A DNA stretch of 64,000 nucleotides from Kallotenue papyrolyticum (GCF_000526415.1 NZ_JAGA01000002.1:1790001-1854000), one strand, 5' to 3'; counted from the first letter of the stretch, positions 44,624 to 54,021 are shown. A program made the numbers and translations. Notes: generated by a model from the letters alone, not told the origin.

Positions 44624-45424
44624 ATGACGAGCCAACCTGCTGCACCCAAACGTCCGAGCATCACGGCGTTTTTTCCGGCCTACAACGACGGCGGCACGAT
44701 CGGCAGTCTGGTCGTGACCACGCTGCATACCCTGGCGGAGCTGACCGACGACTACGAGGTGATTGTGGTCGAGAACGGCAGCACCGACTATACCCTTGAG
44801 GTGTTGGAAGCGCTGGCCCAGCGCTACGATCGGCTGCGCGTGCTGACGCATCGCGAAAGCCTGGGCTATGGCGGCGCGCTGCGCGTGGGCTTCGCCAACG
44901 CTACCAAAGAGCTGATCTTCTACACCGATGGCGACGCGCAGTACGATCCACGCGAGTTGAAGCTGTTGCTGCCGCTGATGCAGCCGGGCATCGACGTGGT
45001 CAACGGCTATAAAATCAGCCGCTCCGATCCGCTGCACCGCAAGATCATCGGGCGGCTTTACCACCACACCGTACGGCTGCTCTTCGGCTTCAAGCTGCGC
45101 GATGTGGACTGCGACTTTCGCCTGATCCGCCGGCATGTGTTCGAGGTGATCGATCTAGAATCGCCCGACGGCACGATCTGTCTGGAGCTGGTCAAAAAGC
45201 TGCAGGACGCCGGCTTCCGCTTCGCCGAGGTGCCGGTGCACCACTATCATCGCACCTATGGCACGTCGCAATTCTTCAACTTCCGACGCCTGCGCCGCAT
45301 TCCGCCGCAGTTGTTCAAGCTGTGGTGGAAGCTGGTGGTGCGGCGCGAGCATCTGCCACGCATTCGTGCGCGGCGCGCCGCGCTGGAGGCGCGTCTGGCA
45401 GGCCAGGTACAGCAAACGGTGTGA
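44624..45424 (+). CDS. Glycosyltransferase family 2
   Basis: 266-residue GT-A-fold sugar transferase of the dolichol/undecaprenyl-phosphate mannosyl- or glucosyltransferase group. ITAFFPAYNDGGTIG (about 13-27), VVENGSTDYT, the metal motif in FYTDGDAQYDP (DGD, about 103-113), then DVDCDFRLIRR and FRFAEVPVHHYHR. No membrane helices follow. It is a good candidate for the enzyme charging a lipid carrier with the sugar that the neighbouring GT-C-like proteins use (inference). Confidence 0.88.
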   Translation: MTSQPAAPKRPSITAFFPAYNDGGTIGSLVVTTLHTLAELTDDYEVIVVENGSTDYTLEVLEALAQRYDRLRVLTHRESLGYGGALRVGFANATKELIFYTDGDAQYDPRELKLLLPLMQPGIDVVNGYKISRSDPLHRKIIGRLYHHTVRLLFGFKLRDVDCDFRLIRRHVFEVIDLESPDGTICLELVKKLQDAGFRFAEVPVHHYHRTYGTSQFFNFRRLRRIPPQLFKLWWKLVVRREHLPRIRARRAALEARLAGQVQQTV

Positions 45425-45427
45425 TCG

Positions 45428-46435
45428 ATGGCTAGCGCTCCGCTCTATGCCGATGCCTTCGCCGGCAAACGCTGTATGATCACCGGCGGACTGGGCTTTA
45501 TCGGCTCGAATCTAGCCCGCCGCCTGGTCGATCTGGGTGCGCAGGTGCTGCTGGTCGACTCGCTGATTCCGCAGTACGGCGGCAATCTGCACAACATCGC
45601 CGGTCTCGACGATCGGCGCGTGCGCGTCAACATCGCCGACGTGCGCGACGAGTACTCGATGGACTACCTGGTGCAGGGCCAGGACTTTCTCTTCAACCTG
45701 GCGGGGCAGACCAGCCATATGGACTCGATGCAGGATCCCTACACCGACCTGGAGATCAACTGTCGCGCGCAGCTCAGCATTCTGGAGGCCTGCCGCAAGC
45801 ACAACCCGGCGATCCGCATCGTGTATGCCAGCACGCGCCAGATCTACGGCAAGCCCGACTACCTACCGGTGGATGAGCGGCACCTATTGCATCCGGTGGA
45901 TGTCAACGGCATCAACAAGATGGCCGGCGAGTGGTACCACATCCTGTACAACAACGTCTATGGCATTCGCGCCTGCGCGCTGCGGCTGACCAACACCTAC
46001 GGGCCGCGCATGCGCGTCAAGGATGCGCGCCAGACCTTTCTGGGCATCTGGATCAAACAGGTGATCGAGGGCCAGCCGATCCAGGTCTGGGGCGACGGGA
46101 CGCAGATTCGCGACTTCAACTATGTTGACGATGTGGTCGAGGCTATGCTGCTGGCAGCGGCGGATCCCTCGGCGATCGGCCAGATCTTCAACCTGGGCTC
46201 GGACGAGACGATCAACCTGCGCGACCTGGCGCAGTTGCTGATCGAGATCCACGGCCGCGGCAGCTTCGAGATCATTCCCTATCCCGCCGACCGCAAGCCG
46301 ATCGACATCGGCGACTACTACGCCGACTATCGGCTGATCCAGGGCAAGCTGGGCTGGCGGCCACGCGTCGGCCTGCGCGAGGGCCTGAAGCGCACGCTGG
46401 CGTTTTACTATGAGCACCGAACGCACTATTGGTAG
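45428..46435 (+). CDS. NAD-dependent sugar epimerase/dehydratase (extended SDR), Tyr replaced by Asn
   Basis: 335 residues. Rossmann motif MITGGLGFIGSNLARRL (17-33), NLAGQTSHMDSM (90-101), YASTRQIYGK with Thr136, and VNGINKMAGEWYH in which Lys164 stands where the YxxxK lysine should be, but residue 160 is Asn instead of the catalytic Tyr. RLTNTYGPRM and DFNYVDDVVEAML follow. The domain is otherwise complete, so this is a family feature rather than decay; substrate likely an NDP-sugar. It starts 3 bases after the GT2 stop. Confidence 0.85.
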   Translation: MASAPLYADAFAGKRCMITGGLGFIGSNLARRLVDLGAQVLLVDSLIPQYGGNLHNIAGLDDRRVRVNIADVRDEYSMDYLVQGQDFLFNLAGQTSHMDSMQDPYTDLEINCRAQLSILEACRKHNPAIRIVYASTRQIYGKPDYLPVDERHLLHPVDVNGINKMAGEWYHILYNNVYGIRACALRLTNTYGPRMRVKDARQTFLGIWIKQVIEGQPIQVWGDGTQIRDFNYVDDVVEAMLLAAADPSAIGQIFNLGSDETINLRDLAQLLIEIHGRGSFEIIPYPADRKPIDIGDYYADYRLIQGKLGWRPRVGLREGLKRTLAFYYEHRTHYW

Positions 46436-46512
46436 CCGCTTCAACAAGCACGCCCGCAGCCGGGTACGGCGTCGCTTCGCGCCGCTGCGCCTGGGCGCTG
46501 GCCTGGCGCTAG

Positions 46513-46767
46513 TGGCCGCTGTGGGGCGCCTGGATCGCTATCTTCGTGCTCTCTTCGCTGTTCAGCGGCTTTGTGGCCGATATGGTCTTGAAGCATGTCT
46601 TTTTCATCCTGCCGCTGGTGTGTATTGCGCTGGCGATCGTGCTCGAGCGCTGGTGGCGCGCCGGCCTGGGCGGTCGGCTGGCCGTGTTGGCGCTCCTGCT
46701 CTTTCTGGCAGCCGAGGTGATCGAGCGTGGGCACTTCTACCTGCTGGTGAAACGGCACTTTGTCTAG
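46513..46767 (+). pseudogene. C-terminal fragment of a polytopic membrane protein
   Basis: After a TAG at 46510 the frame is open and encodes LWGAWIAIFVLSSLFSGFVADMV, KHVFFILPLVCIALAIVLERWW, RAGLGGRLAVLALLLFLAAEVIERG, a set of three helices ending KRHFV. The wording matches the C-terminal end of the 42564 product (NKHLYFALPGVALG). No proper start or N-terminal part remains, so it looks like a deleted third copy of that family, between the epimerase and aminotransferase genes. Confidence 0.55.
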
Positions 46768-46799
46768 CCTGAGCGCGCTGTGGCGCAGGGACAGGAGCG

Positions 46800-47939
46800 A
46801 TGAGTTCTTCAGCAAGCACCCAACAGGTTCCCTTCAACGATCTGCAGCGCCAGTATCGCGCGCAGCAGGCGCAGATCGAGGCCGCCGTGCAGCGCGTCCT
46901 GCGCAGCGGTTGGTATATCCTTGGCCCAGAGCTGGCGGCCTTCGAGCAGGAGTGGGCCGCCTACTGCGGCGCGCGGCACTGCGTAGGTGTCGGCAACGGC
47001 ACCGAAGCACTGCATCTGGCCCTGCGCGCCCTGGATCTGCCGCCGGGGGCGGAGGTGATCACCGTGGCCAATGCCGGCGGCTACGGCGCGATCGCCATTC
47101 GACAGGCCGGGCTGACACCGCGCTTCGCCGATGTGGACGAAGCGACGCACAACCTGTCGCCACCGGCGCTGGAAGCGGCCATCACGCCACGCACGCGCGC
47201 GATCCTGGTGGTGCACCTGTATGGCCGTCCCGCGCCCATCGAGGAGCTGCTGGCGGTTGCCGAGCGCCATGGCCTGCCGCTGATCGAGGATTGCGCGCAG
47301 GCGCACGGCGCGCGCGTCGCCGGGCGCATGACCGGCACCTTTGGCCGGCTGGGTTGTTTTTCGTTCTATCCCACCAAGAACCTGGGCGCGTTGGGCGATG
47401 CCGGCGCGATCATCACCGACGACGACCGCTTGGCGGCGAAGCTGCGCCGGCTGCGCGCCTATGGCTGGGAGCGCAAGTACTACAGCCTCGATCCGGGCGG
47501 GATCAATTCGCGGCTGGACGAGGTGCAGGCCGCTGTGCTGCGCGCCAAACTGCCGCAGCTCGAGCGCTGGAACGCGCTGCGCCGCGAACGGGCGGCCTGG
47601 TATCGCCGCCTGCTGGCGGACGTGCCCGGCATCACGCTGCCCGATGATCTGCCCGGACATGTCTTTCACCTGTTTGTGATCCAGGTGCACGGCGGCCAGC
47701 GCGATGCCGTGCGGCAGGTGCTGGCCGCGCGCGGCATCGGCAGCGAGGTGCACTATCCGATGCCGACCCACCTGCAGCCGGCCTTCGACGAGCTGGGCTA
47801 CGAGGCGGGCGAGCTGCCGGTCAGCGAACGGCTCGCCGAAACGGTGTTGTCGCTGCCGTGCTTTCCGGAATTGAGCTACGCCGAGGTTGAAACAGTGTGC
47901 CGCGCGCTGAAGGAGGCGATCGCCGCCCTAGCGGCGTAA
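46800..47939 (+). CDS. DegT/DnrJ/EryC1/StrS-family sugar aminotransferase
   Basis: 379-residue PLP enzyme that aminates keto sugars of NDP-sugars. It shows GPELAAFEQEWAAYCG, GNGTEALHLALRALDL, HLYGRPAPIEELL, LIEDCAQAHGA (Asp for PLP nitrogen), and FYPTKNLGALGDAGAI with Lys193 as Schiff-base lysine, ending CFPELSYAEVETVC. An AGGAG ribosome site precedes the ATG. With the neighbouring epimerase, an amino-sugar for a surface glycan is likely. Confidence 0.93.
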   Translation: MSSSASTQQVPFNDLQRQYRAQQAQIEAAVQRVLRSGWYILGPELAAFEQEWAAYCGARHCVGVGNGTEALHLALRALDLPPGAEVITVANAGGYGAIAIRQAGLTPRFADVDEATHNLSPPALEAAITPRTRAILVVHLYGRPAPIEELLAVAERHGLPLIEDCAQAHGARVAGRMTGTFGRLGCFSFYPTKNLGALGDAGAIITDDDRLAAKLRRLRAYGWERKYYSLDPGGINSRLDEVQAAVLRAKLPQLERWNALRRERAAWYRRLLADVPGITLPDDLPGHVFHLFVIQVHGGQRDAVRQVLAARGIGSEVHYPMPTHLQPAFDELGYEAGELPVSERLAETVLSLPCFPELSYAEVETVCRALKEAIAALAA

Positions 47940-47972
47940 CGCAGCTGCGCGGTGCGCTGCCGGCCACGGCGA

Positions 47973-48725
47973 ATGGAACGCATGGAAGCCTACGAATACG
48001 AGGTGATGGCCGCCGTCGAGCACACCCACTGGTGGTATCGTGGCATGCGCGCGCTGACGGCGGCCTGGCTCGATCCGCTGTATGCCGCTCGCGCCGATCT
48101 GCGTATTCTGGACGCCGGCTGCGGCACGGGCGGCAACGTGGATTTCCTGCGGCGCTACGGCGCGGTGGCGGGTCTCGATCTCGCGCCGCTAGCGGTGCAG
48201 CTTGGGGCGCGCCGCGCGCCGGGCCGCCTGCAGCGCGGTTCGGTGCTGGCGTTGCCCTACCGCGCGGCAAGCTTCGATCTGGTGACCTCGTTCGACGTGT
48301 TGTACCATCGCGCCGTGATCGACGAGGACAGCGCCCTGCGCGAAGCCTGGCGCGTGCTGCGTCCCGGCGGACGTCTGCTGCTGCGGCTGCCGGCCTACCG
48401 CTGGCTGGCCTCGCGCCATGATCGCTCGGTGCACGGACGCCACCGCTATACCCTGGGCGAGACGCGCGCGTTGCTGGAACGCAACGGCTTTGTCGTCGAG
48501 CGCGGCAGCTATGTCAACAGCCTGCTCTTTCCGCTGGCGCTGGTCCAGCGCCTGGCCGAGCGCCTGTGTCCGGCGGCGCCGCCGGCGGGTTCGGAGATGC
48601 GCCCGCCCCACCCGCTGCTCAATCAGCTCTTTGGCCTGGCGCTCGCGCTCGAAGCGGCCTGGCTGCGTCGCGGGCGGACCTTCCCGGCAGGACTGTCGGT
48701 GCTGGTGCTGGCCCGCAAGCCATGA
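47973..48725 (+). CDS. SAM-dependent methyltransferase, class I (type 11)
   Basis: 250 residues. N-terminal YEYEVMAAVEHTHWWYRGMRAL is typical of sugar- or lipid-cluster methyltransferases; motif I is ILDAGCGTGGNVDFL (about 44-58), GLDLAPLAVQLG, and DLVTSFDVLYH / EAWRVLRPGGRLLLRLPAY carry the remaining motifs. The start is ambiguous between 47973 and 47982. It follows the aminotransferase by 33 bases and probably shares its transcript. Acceptor unknown. Confidence 0.85.
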   Translation: MERMEAYEYEVMAAVEHTHWWYRGMRALTAAWLDPLYAARADLRILDAGCGTGGNVDFLRRYGAVAGLDLAPLAVQLGARRAPGRLQRGSVLALPYRAASFDLVTSFDVLYHRAVIDEDSALREAWRVLRPGGRLLLRLPAYRWLASRHDRSVHGRHRYTLGETRALLERNGFVVERGSYVNSLLFPLALVQRLAERLCPAAPPAGSEMRPPHPLLNQLFGLALALEAAWLRRGRTFPAGLSVLVLARKP

Positions 48726-48836
48726 TCCAAACCGGCGGCGCTGGGGCGCAGGCAGGGCGGGCCACCGTCGCGCCTCCCGGCGCTATGAGGCAGGGGGTGC
48801 TGCGCAGCGCCCCCTGCAGGAGACCAAACCTACCGC

Positions 48837-49460
48837 ATGCAACGACTGCTGGATCGTGTATCGCAAACGCCACGCCTCTGGAACGCGCTGCGCTGGCTGG
48901 CCGAGGCCGGCTTCCATGGCGAGCACCGCGTGATCGCCCACGAGCTGCAACCCTGGCGCGACACACAGCGCCGCTTTCTTGACTGGGGCTGCGGCACCGG
49001 TCAGTTTGCAGCCGATTTTCCGGCGGAGCGCTACGTCGGCATCGATCTGACGCGGCCCTACGTGCGCTATGCCGCGCAGGCGCGTCCCGGCCAGTTCAGC
49101 GTCATGGACGGGAGCTGTCTGGGTCTGGCCGATGCAAGCTTCGATGCGGCGCTGGTGCTGGGCGTGCTCCACCATCTGCCCGATGCTGTGGTGCGCGCCG
49201 GCATCGCCGAACTGCACCGCGTCCTGCGTCCGGCGGGGACGGTGCTGGTGATCGAAGATGTGCCGCCACCGACGCTGTGGAACCTGCCCGGCCACCTGAT
49301 GCACTGGCTCGACCGCGGCGAGCATATCCGCGCCGATGCCGACTACCGGGCCTTGTTTGCGCCCTACTTCGGCGTGCGCCGCGCCTACCATATGCGCTCC
49401 GGCATTTGCGACTACGGGGTCTATGTTCTTGAACGGCAGGCGCTGGATGGCAGCGCGTGA
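48837..49460 (+). CDS. SAM-dependent methyltransferase (type 11)
   Basis: 207 residues. Motif I is FLDWGCGTGQFAADF (about 47-61), then YVGIDLTRPYVRYA, FDAALVLGVLHHLPD and HRVLRPAGTVLVIEDVPP. The N-terminal half is basic. AGGAG lies 14 bases before the ATG. It is the second methyltransferase of the cluster and overlaps the downstream membrane-protein gene by 14 bases. Substrate unknown; a glycolipid or isoprenoid-linked sugar is plausible from context. Confidence 0.85.
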   Translation: MQRLLDRVSQTPRLWNALRWLAEAGFHGEHRVIAHELQPWRDTQRRFLDWGCGTGQFAADFPAERYVGIDLTRPYVRYAAQARPGQFSVMDGSCLGLADASFDAALVLGVLHHLPDAVVRAGIAELHRVLRPAGTVLVIEDVPPPTLWNLPGHLMHWLDRGEHIRADADYRALFAPYFGVRRAYHMRSGICDYGVYVLERQALDGSA

Positions 49461-51405
49461 AGCTGTGCGCCGCAGCGCGCGCGGGCCGATCGTGGAGCTG
49501 CTGGCGCTGAGCCGCTACTTGCGCGAGCCCGGCCTGTGGTTGCTGATCGGCCTGCTGCCGGCGCTGGGCAGCCTGGCCTATGCCCTGCCCTGGCGCTGGC
49601 AGCTCGACGTGGGGGGCGCGCCGCCGCGTGCCGCTCTGTGCGCAGCGCTCGATGTCTTCGACGCGCCTTTCCTGGAAGGCTTCAACATCGATCCGGAGTT
49701 CGACCGACTGCCGCCGGAATGCGCGGCGGCGCGGGTTGCCTACCGCTGGGCCTTTGATCAGGCGGCGCTGCGCCTGCCGGGAGTCGGTCGCGGCGTCTTC
49801 GGCCTGCGGCTGCGGCTGGCGCGTGGCCAGGACGAAACGGTGGTGAGTCGCTGGCAGCTCGACGATCAGCCGCTGCTGGCGCTGCCGATCGCGCCGGAGG
49901 CGCGCACCTATGAACTGCTGCTGCCGCCAGGCGCTGCCGCCGATCTGACGCTGCGCCTGCAGACGCCGCCCTTCACCCCGCCGGGTGACTCACGGCCGCT
50001 GGCCTTTGCCGTTGATTATCTGGCGCTCCATGCGCTCACGCCGCTTGTTCCGTCGCCGACGCACCTGGGCTGGCTGGCGGCGAGCGTCGCGCTGAGCTAC
50101 CTGCTGCTGCGGCGCTGGGACCTGCCCGCGCGGCTTGGGCTGCTGTCGGGCCTGGCGCTGGTGGCGCTGCTGGCGCTGCTGCTGGTCGTGCAGCGCCTCA
50201 ACCTGACGATCTACGCGCCGCGCTTGGCGGTTCTGCTGCTGCTGGCCTACCCACTGACGGTGGCACTTCAGGGGCTCGGCGCGGCGCTGGCGCGTCTGAT
50301 GGGCCTGGTGCTGCCGCCCGGCGAGGCGCGCACGCTGGCGGCGATCGTCGCGCTGGCCTGGCTGGTGCGCGCGCTGCCCCTGTTCCATCCCCAGACCTTT
50401 ATGAGCGATCCGGGGCTGCACGCCAACAATCTGCACTTCCTGATACGCGGCGAGGTGCTCTTCACCGAAGATCTGCCGGCGCGCGCCGGTGGCGGACCGG
50501 CGCCCTACCCGCCGGCGTTCTACGTGCTGCTCGCGCCATTGGCCCTGGTGGTGTCCGAAGAACGTACGCTGGTGATCGCCGGCGCGGCGCTGGCCGATAG
50601 CCTGACAATCCTCTGGCTCTGGCTCTGGCTGCGCTGCCTGGGCGCAGGACGACCGGCAGCGCTGGGCGCGGCGGCGGTCTATCTCTTCGCCACGCCGTTG
50701 CTGCGCTCGCTGCAGATCGGCGAGCTGGCCAACGTCTGGGGCCAGGCGCAGGTCGCGCCTGTGCTGCTGGCGCTGACACTGTGGCGTCAAGGTCGCCTGC
50801 CTGCCCGGGTATTGACGCCGCTGCTGGCGCTGGCGCTGCTGGGCCACTTCGGCGTATTTCTGTCGCTGCTGGCCTTGGGCGCGGCCTACCTGAGCCTGCT
50901 GCTGTTGCGCGATCCATTCCGCGCGCTGCGTCTGGCCGCGCTTGGTGGGGCGGCGCTGCTGATCGTGGTGGCGCTCTACTACTCAGCCTTTGTTGAGGTG
51001 CTGCTGCAGCGCGCTCCCGCGCCGCCACCCGCCTCGAGCGTGGCGCAGCGTCTGCTGCGCGCGGCGCGCGAGCTGATCCTGCCGGCGGGCAGCGTCGGGC
51101 TGGTGGCGAGTCTGCTGAGCTGGGGCGGTCTAGTCCTGGCCTGGCGGCGCTGGCCAGCGCTAGGCGAGCTGCTGCTGGCCTGGTGGCTGGCGGTGCTGCT
51201 CTCCTGGGCGACGCTGTTGATCAGCGCTCAGGCCTTGCGCTGGGAAGCCTTTGTCTTTCCGGCGGTGGCACTTAGCGGCGGCGTGGCCCTCGCCTGGTTC
51301 TGGCAGCGTAATGGGTGGGGCCGGGTGCTGGCGCTGGCGCTGACGGTGCTGCTGCTGGCGCAAGGTGCCTGGCATTGGCTGGAGCACCTGCGCACCTATC
51401 GCTAG
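49447..51405 (+). CDS. Large polytopic membrane protein, glycosyltransferase-like (second copy)
   Basis: 652 residues. A cytoplasmic basic start, helix (about 24-46), a beta-rich extracytoplasmic domain (about 50-195) and about 12 helices. FHPQTFMSDPGLHANNLHFL (about 315-334) and APYPPAFYVLLAP fit ArnT/PMT-like GT-C proteins, where the first outer loop carries acidic catalytic residues (the D in MSDPG is a candidate). It is a relative of the 42564 product. The ATG at 49447 lies within the upstream methyltransferase. It ends the plus-strand glycan cluster. Confidence 0.65.
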   Translation: MAAREAVRRSARGPIVELLALSRYLREPGLWLLIGLLPALGSLAYALPWRWQLDVGGAPPRAALCAALDVFDAPFLEGFNIDPEFDRLPPECAAARVAYRWAFDQAALRLPGVGRGVFGLRLRLARGQDETVVSRWQLDDQPLLALPIAPEARTYELLLPPGAAADLTLRLQTPPFTPPGDSRPLAFAVDYLALHALTPLVPSPTHLGWLAASVALSYLLLRRWDLPARLGLLSGLALVALLALLLVVQRLNLTIYAPRLAVLLLLAYPLTVALQGLGAALARLMGLVLPPGEARTLAAIVALAWLVRALPLFHPQTFMSDPGLHANNLHFLIRGEVLFTEDLPARAGGGPAPYPPAFYVLLAPLALVVSEERTLVIAGAALADSLTILWLWLWLRCLGAGRPAALGAAAVYLFATPLLRSLQIGELANVWGQAQVAPVLLALTLWRQGRLPARVLTPLLALALLGHFGVFLSLLALGAAYLSLLLLRDPFRALRLAALGGAALLIVVALYYSAFVEVLLQRAPAPPPASSVAQRLLRAARELILPAGSVGLVASLLSWGGLVLAWRRWPALGELLLAWWLAVLLSWATLLISAQALRWEAFVFPAVALSGGVALAWFWQRNGWGRVLALALTVLLLAQGAWHWLEHLRTYR

Positions 51406-51412
51406 CGGCTGT

Positions 51413-52159
51413 TCACGCGGGCTCGCCGAGCGCCGGCTCGTCCGCGTCGCGCGCGCGCAGCGTGAGATACAGGCTCAGGCCCACGTAGTACACCAGATAG
51501 AGCAGCGAGAAGAGCGTCAGCACCGGCGCCGGTTCGGGCTGTTGGCGCAGGATCAGCGCGTAGCACACCAGCCAGATCGCCGTCAACAGCAGCGTGAGTG
51601 GCCGAAATGCCACCGTACGCGAAGGGTACAGGTAGCGGATGGGCACGAACACCAGCAGCGCACAGAGCGTCAGGATCGCGCTGACGGTCGCCGGCGCGAG
51701 CTGAAAAACAATCACATAGAACGCGACCACATTCCAGTAGCTGGGAAAGCCAAGGAAAAAGTGATCGTCGGTTTTGGCATCGACGCGGCAGAACTGGTAG
51801 CTCGAGGCCAGCAGCGGCATAGCGGCGATGCAGATGCCGGTCAGGCCCGCCGGCAGGTAGCCACCGCTCCACAGCAGCAGCACCGGCGCGAAGACATAGG
51901 TCAGGTAGTCCACGATATCGTCGAGGCGCCGACCGTCAAACCAGGGGATTGTTTCGCTGACGCGGAAGCGACGGGCCAGCGTGCCATCGGTGCTGTCGAT
52001 GATCAGCGCTGCCAGTCCCAGCCAGAGCGCGCCGATGGCGTCGCCCTGAAAGGCTGCCAGCACCATCAGAAAGGCGATCACGGCGCCGCTGGCGGTGTAC
52101 ACGTGGACCAGCGCCGCCCCCAGGCGATCGCGTGGTGATGTCGTCTGTTGCACGGTCAT
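51413..52159 (-). CDS. CDP-alcohol phosphotransferase, phosphatidylcholine-synthase-like
   Basis: 248 residues with about eight hydrophobic helices. The CDP-alcohol motif is DSTDGTLAR then GRRLDDIVD (about 55-85); the gap between AR and G is longer than in the common motif, as in phosphatidylcholine synthases. GICIAAMPLLASSYQFCRVDAKTDDHFFLGFPSYWN also fits that group. A bacterial choline/CDP-DAG route or another headgroup is possible; this is motif-based. It is convergent with the glycan cluster (7-base gap). Confidence 0.75.
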   Translation of the reverse strand: MTVQQTTSPRDRLGAALVHVYTASGAVIAFLMVLAAFQGDAIGALWLGLAALIIDSTDGTLARRFRVSETIPWFDGRRLDDIVDYLTYVFAPVLLLWSGGYLPAGLTGICIAAMPLLASSYQFCRVDAKTDDHFFLGFPSYWNVVAFYVIVFQLAPATVSAILTLCALLVFVPIRYLYPSRTVAFRPLTLLLTAIWLVCYALILRQQPEPAPVLTLFSLLYLVYYVGLSLYLTLRARDADEPALGEPA

Positions 52160-52306
52160 ACGCTCTCGATGGTGAGTAATGCCACGGCCTGCCGCCGGGA
52201 GCGGCGCGTTGCGCGGCCAGCGGCGCGCAGTTCGCGCGCCTGTTGGTGCATATCATACCCGAATGCCGACAAAAAGCAACGGTGCGCGCGGCTGCGTCGG
52301 CACGGC

Positions 52307-52945
52307 TCAGGGCGCCAGCCGCTCCAGGTGCCAGCCTGCCGCGTCGCGGCGGTAGCGCAGGCGGTCGTGCAGGCGGTTGGGACGCCCCTGCCAGAACTCG
52401 ATCAGCTCCGGAACGACGCGGTAGCCGCCCCAGTGCGGCGGACGCGGGATCGGCCCGTCGCCAAACCGGCGCGCCAGACGCTCCACCTCGCGCTCCAACG
52501 CTGCGCGGTCGGCAATGACGCTGCTCTGCGCCGAGGCCCACGCGCCGAGCTGGCTGCCGCGCGGCCGGCTGGCGAAGTAGGCATCCGACTCTGCGGGCGA
52601 GACCGGCTCGACCTGCCCTTCGATGCGCACCTGGCGCTCCAGCTCCGGCCAGAAGAAGAGCAGCGCAGCGTAGGGATTAGCGGCAAGCTCCTGTCCTTTA
52701 CGGCTCTGGTAGTTGGTGAAGAAGACAAAGCCGCGTTCGTCCACGCCCTTGAGCAGCACAATGCGCGCCGCTGGCCGCCCGGCGCGATCGGCGGTTGCCA
52801 GGGTCATGGCGTTGGGCTCCGGCAGGCCCGCGGCGAGCGCCTGCTCGAACCAGCGCTGAAACTGGCGCAGGGGATCGGGATCGACCTCGCGCTCGTTCAG
52901 GCCGGTCAGGGTGTACTCTTTACGCAGCTCGCTGATCGAGGTCAT
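52307..52945 (-). CDS. pdxH: Pyridoxamine/pyridoxine 5'-phosphate oxidase
   Basis: 212-residue FMN enzyme making pyridoxal phosphate. It has [18 protein letters not shown] at the start, [43 protein letters not shown], and the substrate-binding C-terminal [18 protein letters not shown]. There is no Shine-Dalgarno before the ATG; CATAAG ends about 8 bases upstream, so translation may be leaderless. Same strand as the Sua5 gene but 69 bases away. Confidence 0.95.
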   Translation of the reverse strand: MTSISELRKEYTLTGLNEREVDPDPLRQFQRWFEQALAAGLPEPNAMTLATADRAGRPAARIVLLKGVDERGFVFFTNYQSRKGQELAANPYAALLFFWPELERQVRIEGQVEPVSPAESDAYFASRPRGSQLGAWASAQSSVIADRAALEREVERLARRFGDGPIPRPPHWGGYRVVPELIEFWQGRPNRLHDRLRYRRDAAGWHLERLAP

Positions 52946-53014
52946 ACGTTGCTCTTATGCGCGGTGTGGTTCGGGCATACAGCGCCCTCCTTGACGCCAC
53001 CAGTTCGCGCTACG

Positions 53015-54013
53015 CTATACACCCTGCGCAGCCCCATGCGCGGCGCGGGTAAGACGGTCGCGCACGGCGGTCCAGGCTTCACCCTCCGGCACGCGCGCCA
53101 CCAGGATGCGCTCGACGCGCAGGCTGTCCAGCTCGCGCAGGGTGGCGTACAGCGCATGGCCGTAGGCCACGGGATCGTCCGGCAAGGCGCGCCAGGGCAC
53201 GTGTTGCAGGTCGGCAGGCGGCGGTCGGCGCGCCATCACGGCCACGCGTCGGCCCTGGTCCAACCAGGCGCGCGCGCGCGCTTCCAAGTCGGCATCGGCC
53301 ACCAGCTCCACCGCTGTGACCGGCGCGTAGTGGCCGGGTAGCGTTCCCGGCGCGCGGGTGCGGCTGTGCGCCGGCATGCTGACCGGTACGCCCAGCACCT
53401 CCTCGATCTGCCGCGCGCTGATATGGCCGGGCCGCAGGATCGCCGGCTGCGGGCCGCTCAGATCGACGATGGTGGACTCCAGCCCCACGCGGCAGGGACC
53501 GCCGTCCAGGATCACCGCTACGGCGTCGCCCAGTTCGGCGCGTACATGCTCGGCGCGGGTGGGGCTGACGCGTCCGAAGCGGTTGGCCGAGGGCGCGGCT
53601 ATACCCCCGCCAAAGGCGTGCAACAGCGCCTGGGCCACCGGATGGTCGGGCACGCGCAGACCAACGGTGGACTGGCCGCCGGTGACCACATCCAGCACAT
53701 GCGCGGCGCGCGGCAGGATCATGGTCAGCGGGCCGGGCCAGAAGCGCTCTGCCAGGCGCCAGGCCGCCTCCGGCACGTGGCCGGCCCACTGCTCCAGCAG
53801 GCCGGCGTGCGGCAGATGCACGATCACCGGATGGTCGGCGGGCCGTCCCTTGGCAGCAAAGATGCGCCGCACCGCAGCTTCGTTGCTGGCGTCCGCGCCA
53901 AGGCCATATACGGTTTCGGTTGGAAAGGCGACTAGCTCGCCGCGCCGCAGCGCGGCGAGCGCCGCTGCGATCTGTTCGGGTGTCACCTGCTGCATCGTCG
54001 CATGCTGCTCCAT
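53015..54013 (-). CDS. Threonylcarbamoyl-AMP synthase (Sua5/YwlC type)
   Basis: 332 residues. The YrdC domain (about 10-195) has GELVAFPTETVYGLGADAS, IFAAKGRPADHPVIVHL, WPGPLTMIL and PSANRFGRVSPTRAEHV; the C-terminal Sua5 domain (about 210-330) follows after a linker with APGTLPGHYAPVT. It makes the intermediate for t6A in tRNAs reading ANN codons. A TACACT hexamer (54022-54027) sits 8 bases before the ATG at 54013, so the start looks leaderless; the frame upstream has no similarity. Second in-frame ATG: 53995. Confidence 0.92.
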   Translation of the reverse strand: MEQHATMQQVTPEQIAAALAALRRGELVAFPTETVYGLGADASNEAAVRRIFAAKGRPADHPVIVHLPHAGLLEQWAGHVPEAAWRLAERFWPGPLTMILPRAAHVLDVVTGGQSTVGLRVPDHPVAQALLHAFGGGIAAPSANRFGRVSPTRAEHVRAELGDAVAVILDGGPCRVGLESTIVDLSGPQPAILRPGHISARQIEEVLGVPVSMPAHSRTRAPGTLPGHYAPVTAVELVADADLEARARAWLDQGRRVAVMARRPPPADLQHVPWRALPDDPVAYGHALYATLRELDSLRVERILVARVPEGEAWTAVRDRLTRAAHGAAQGV

Positions 54014-54021
54014 GAGTCGAT

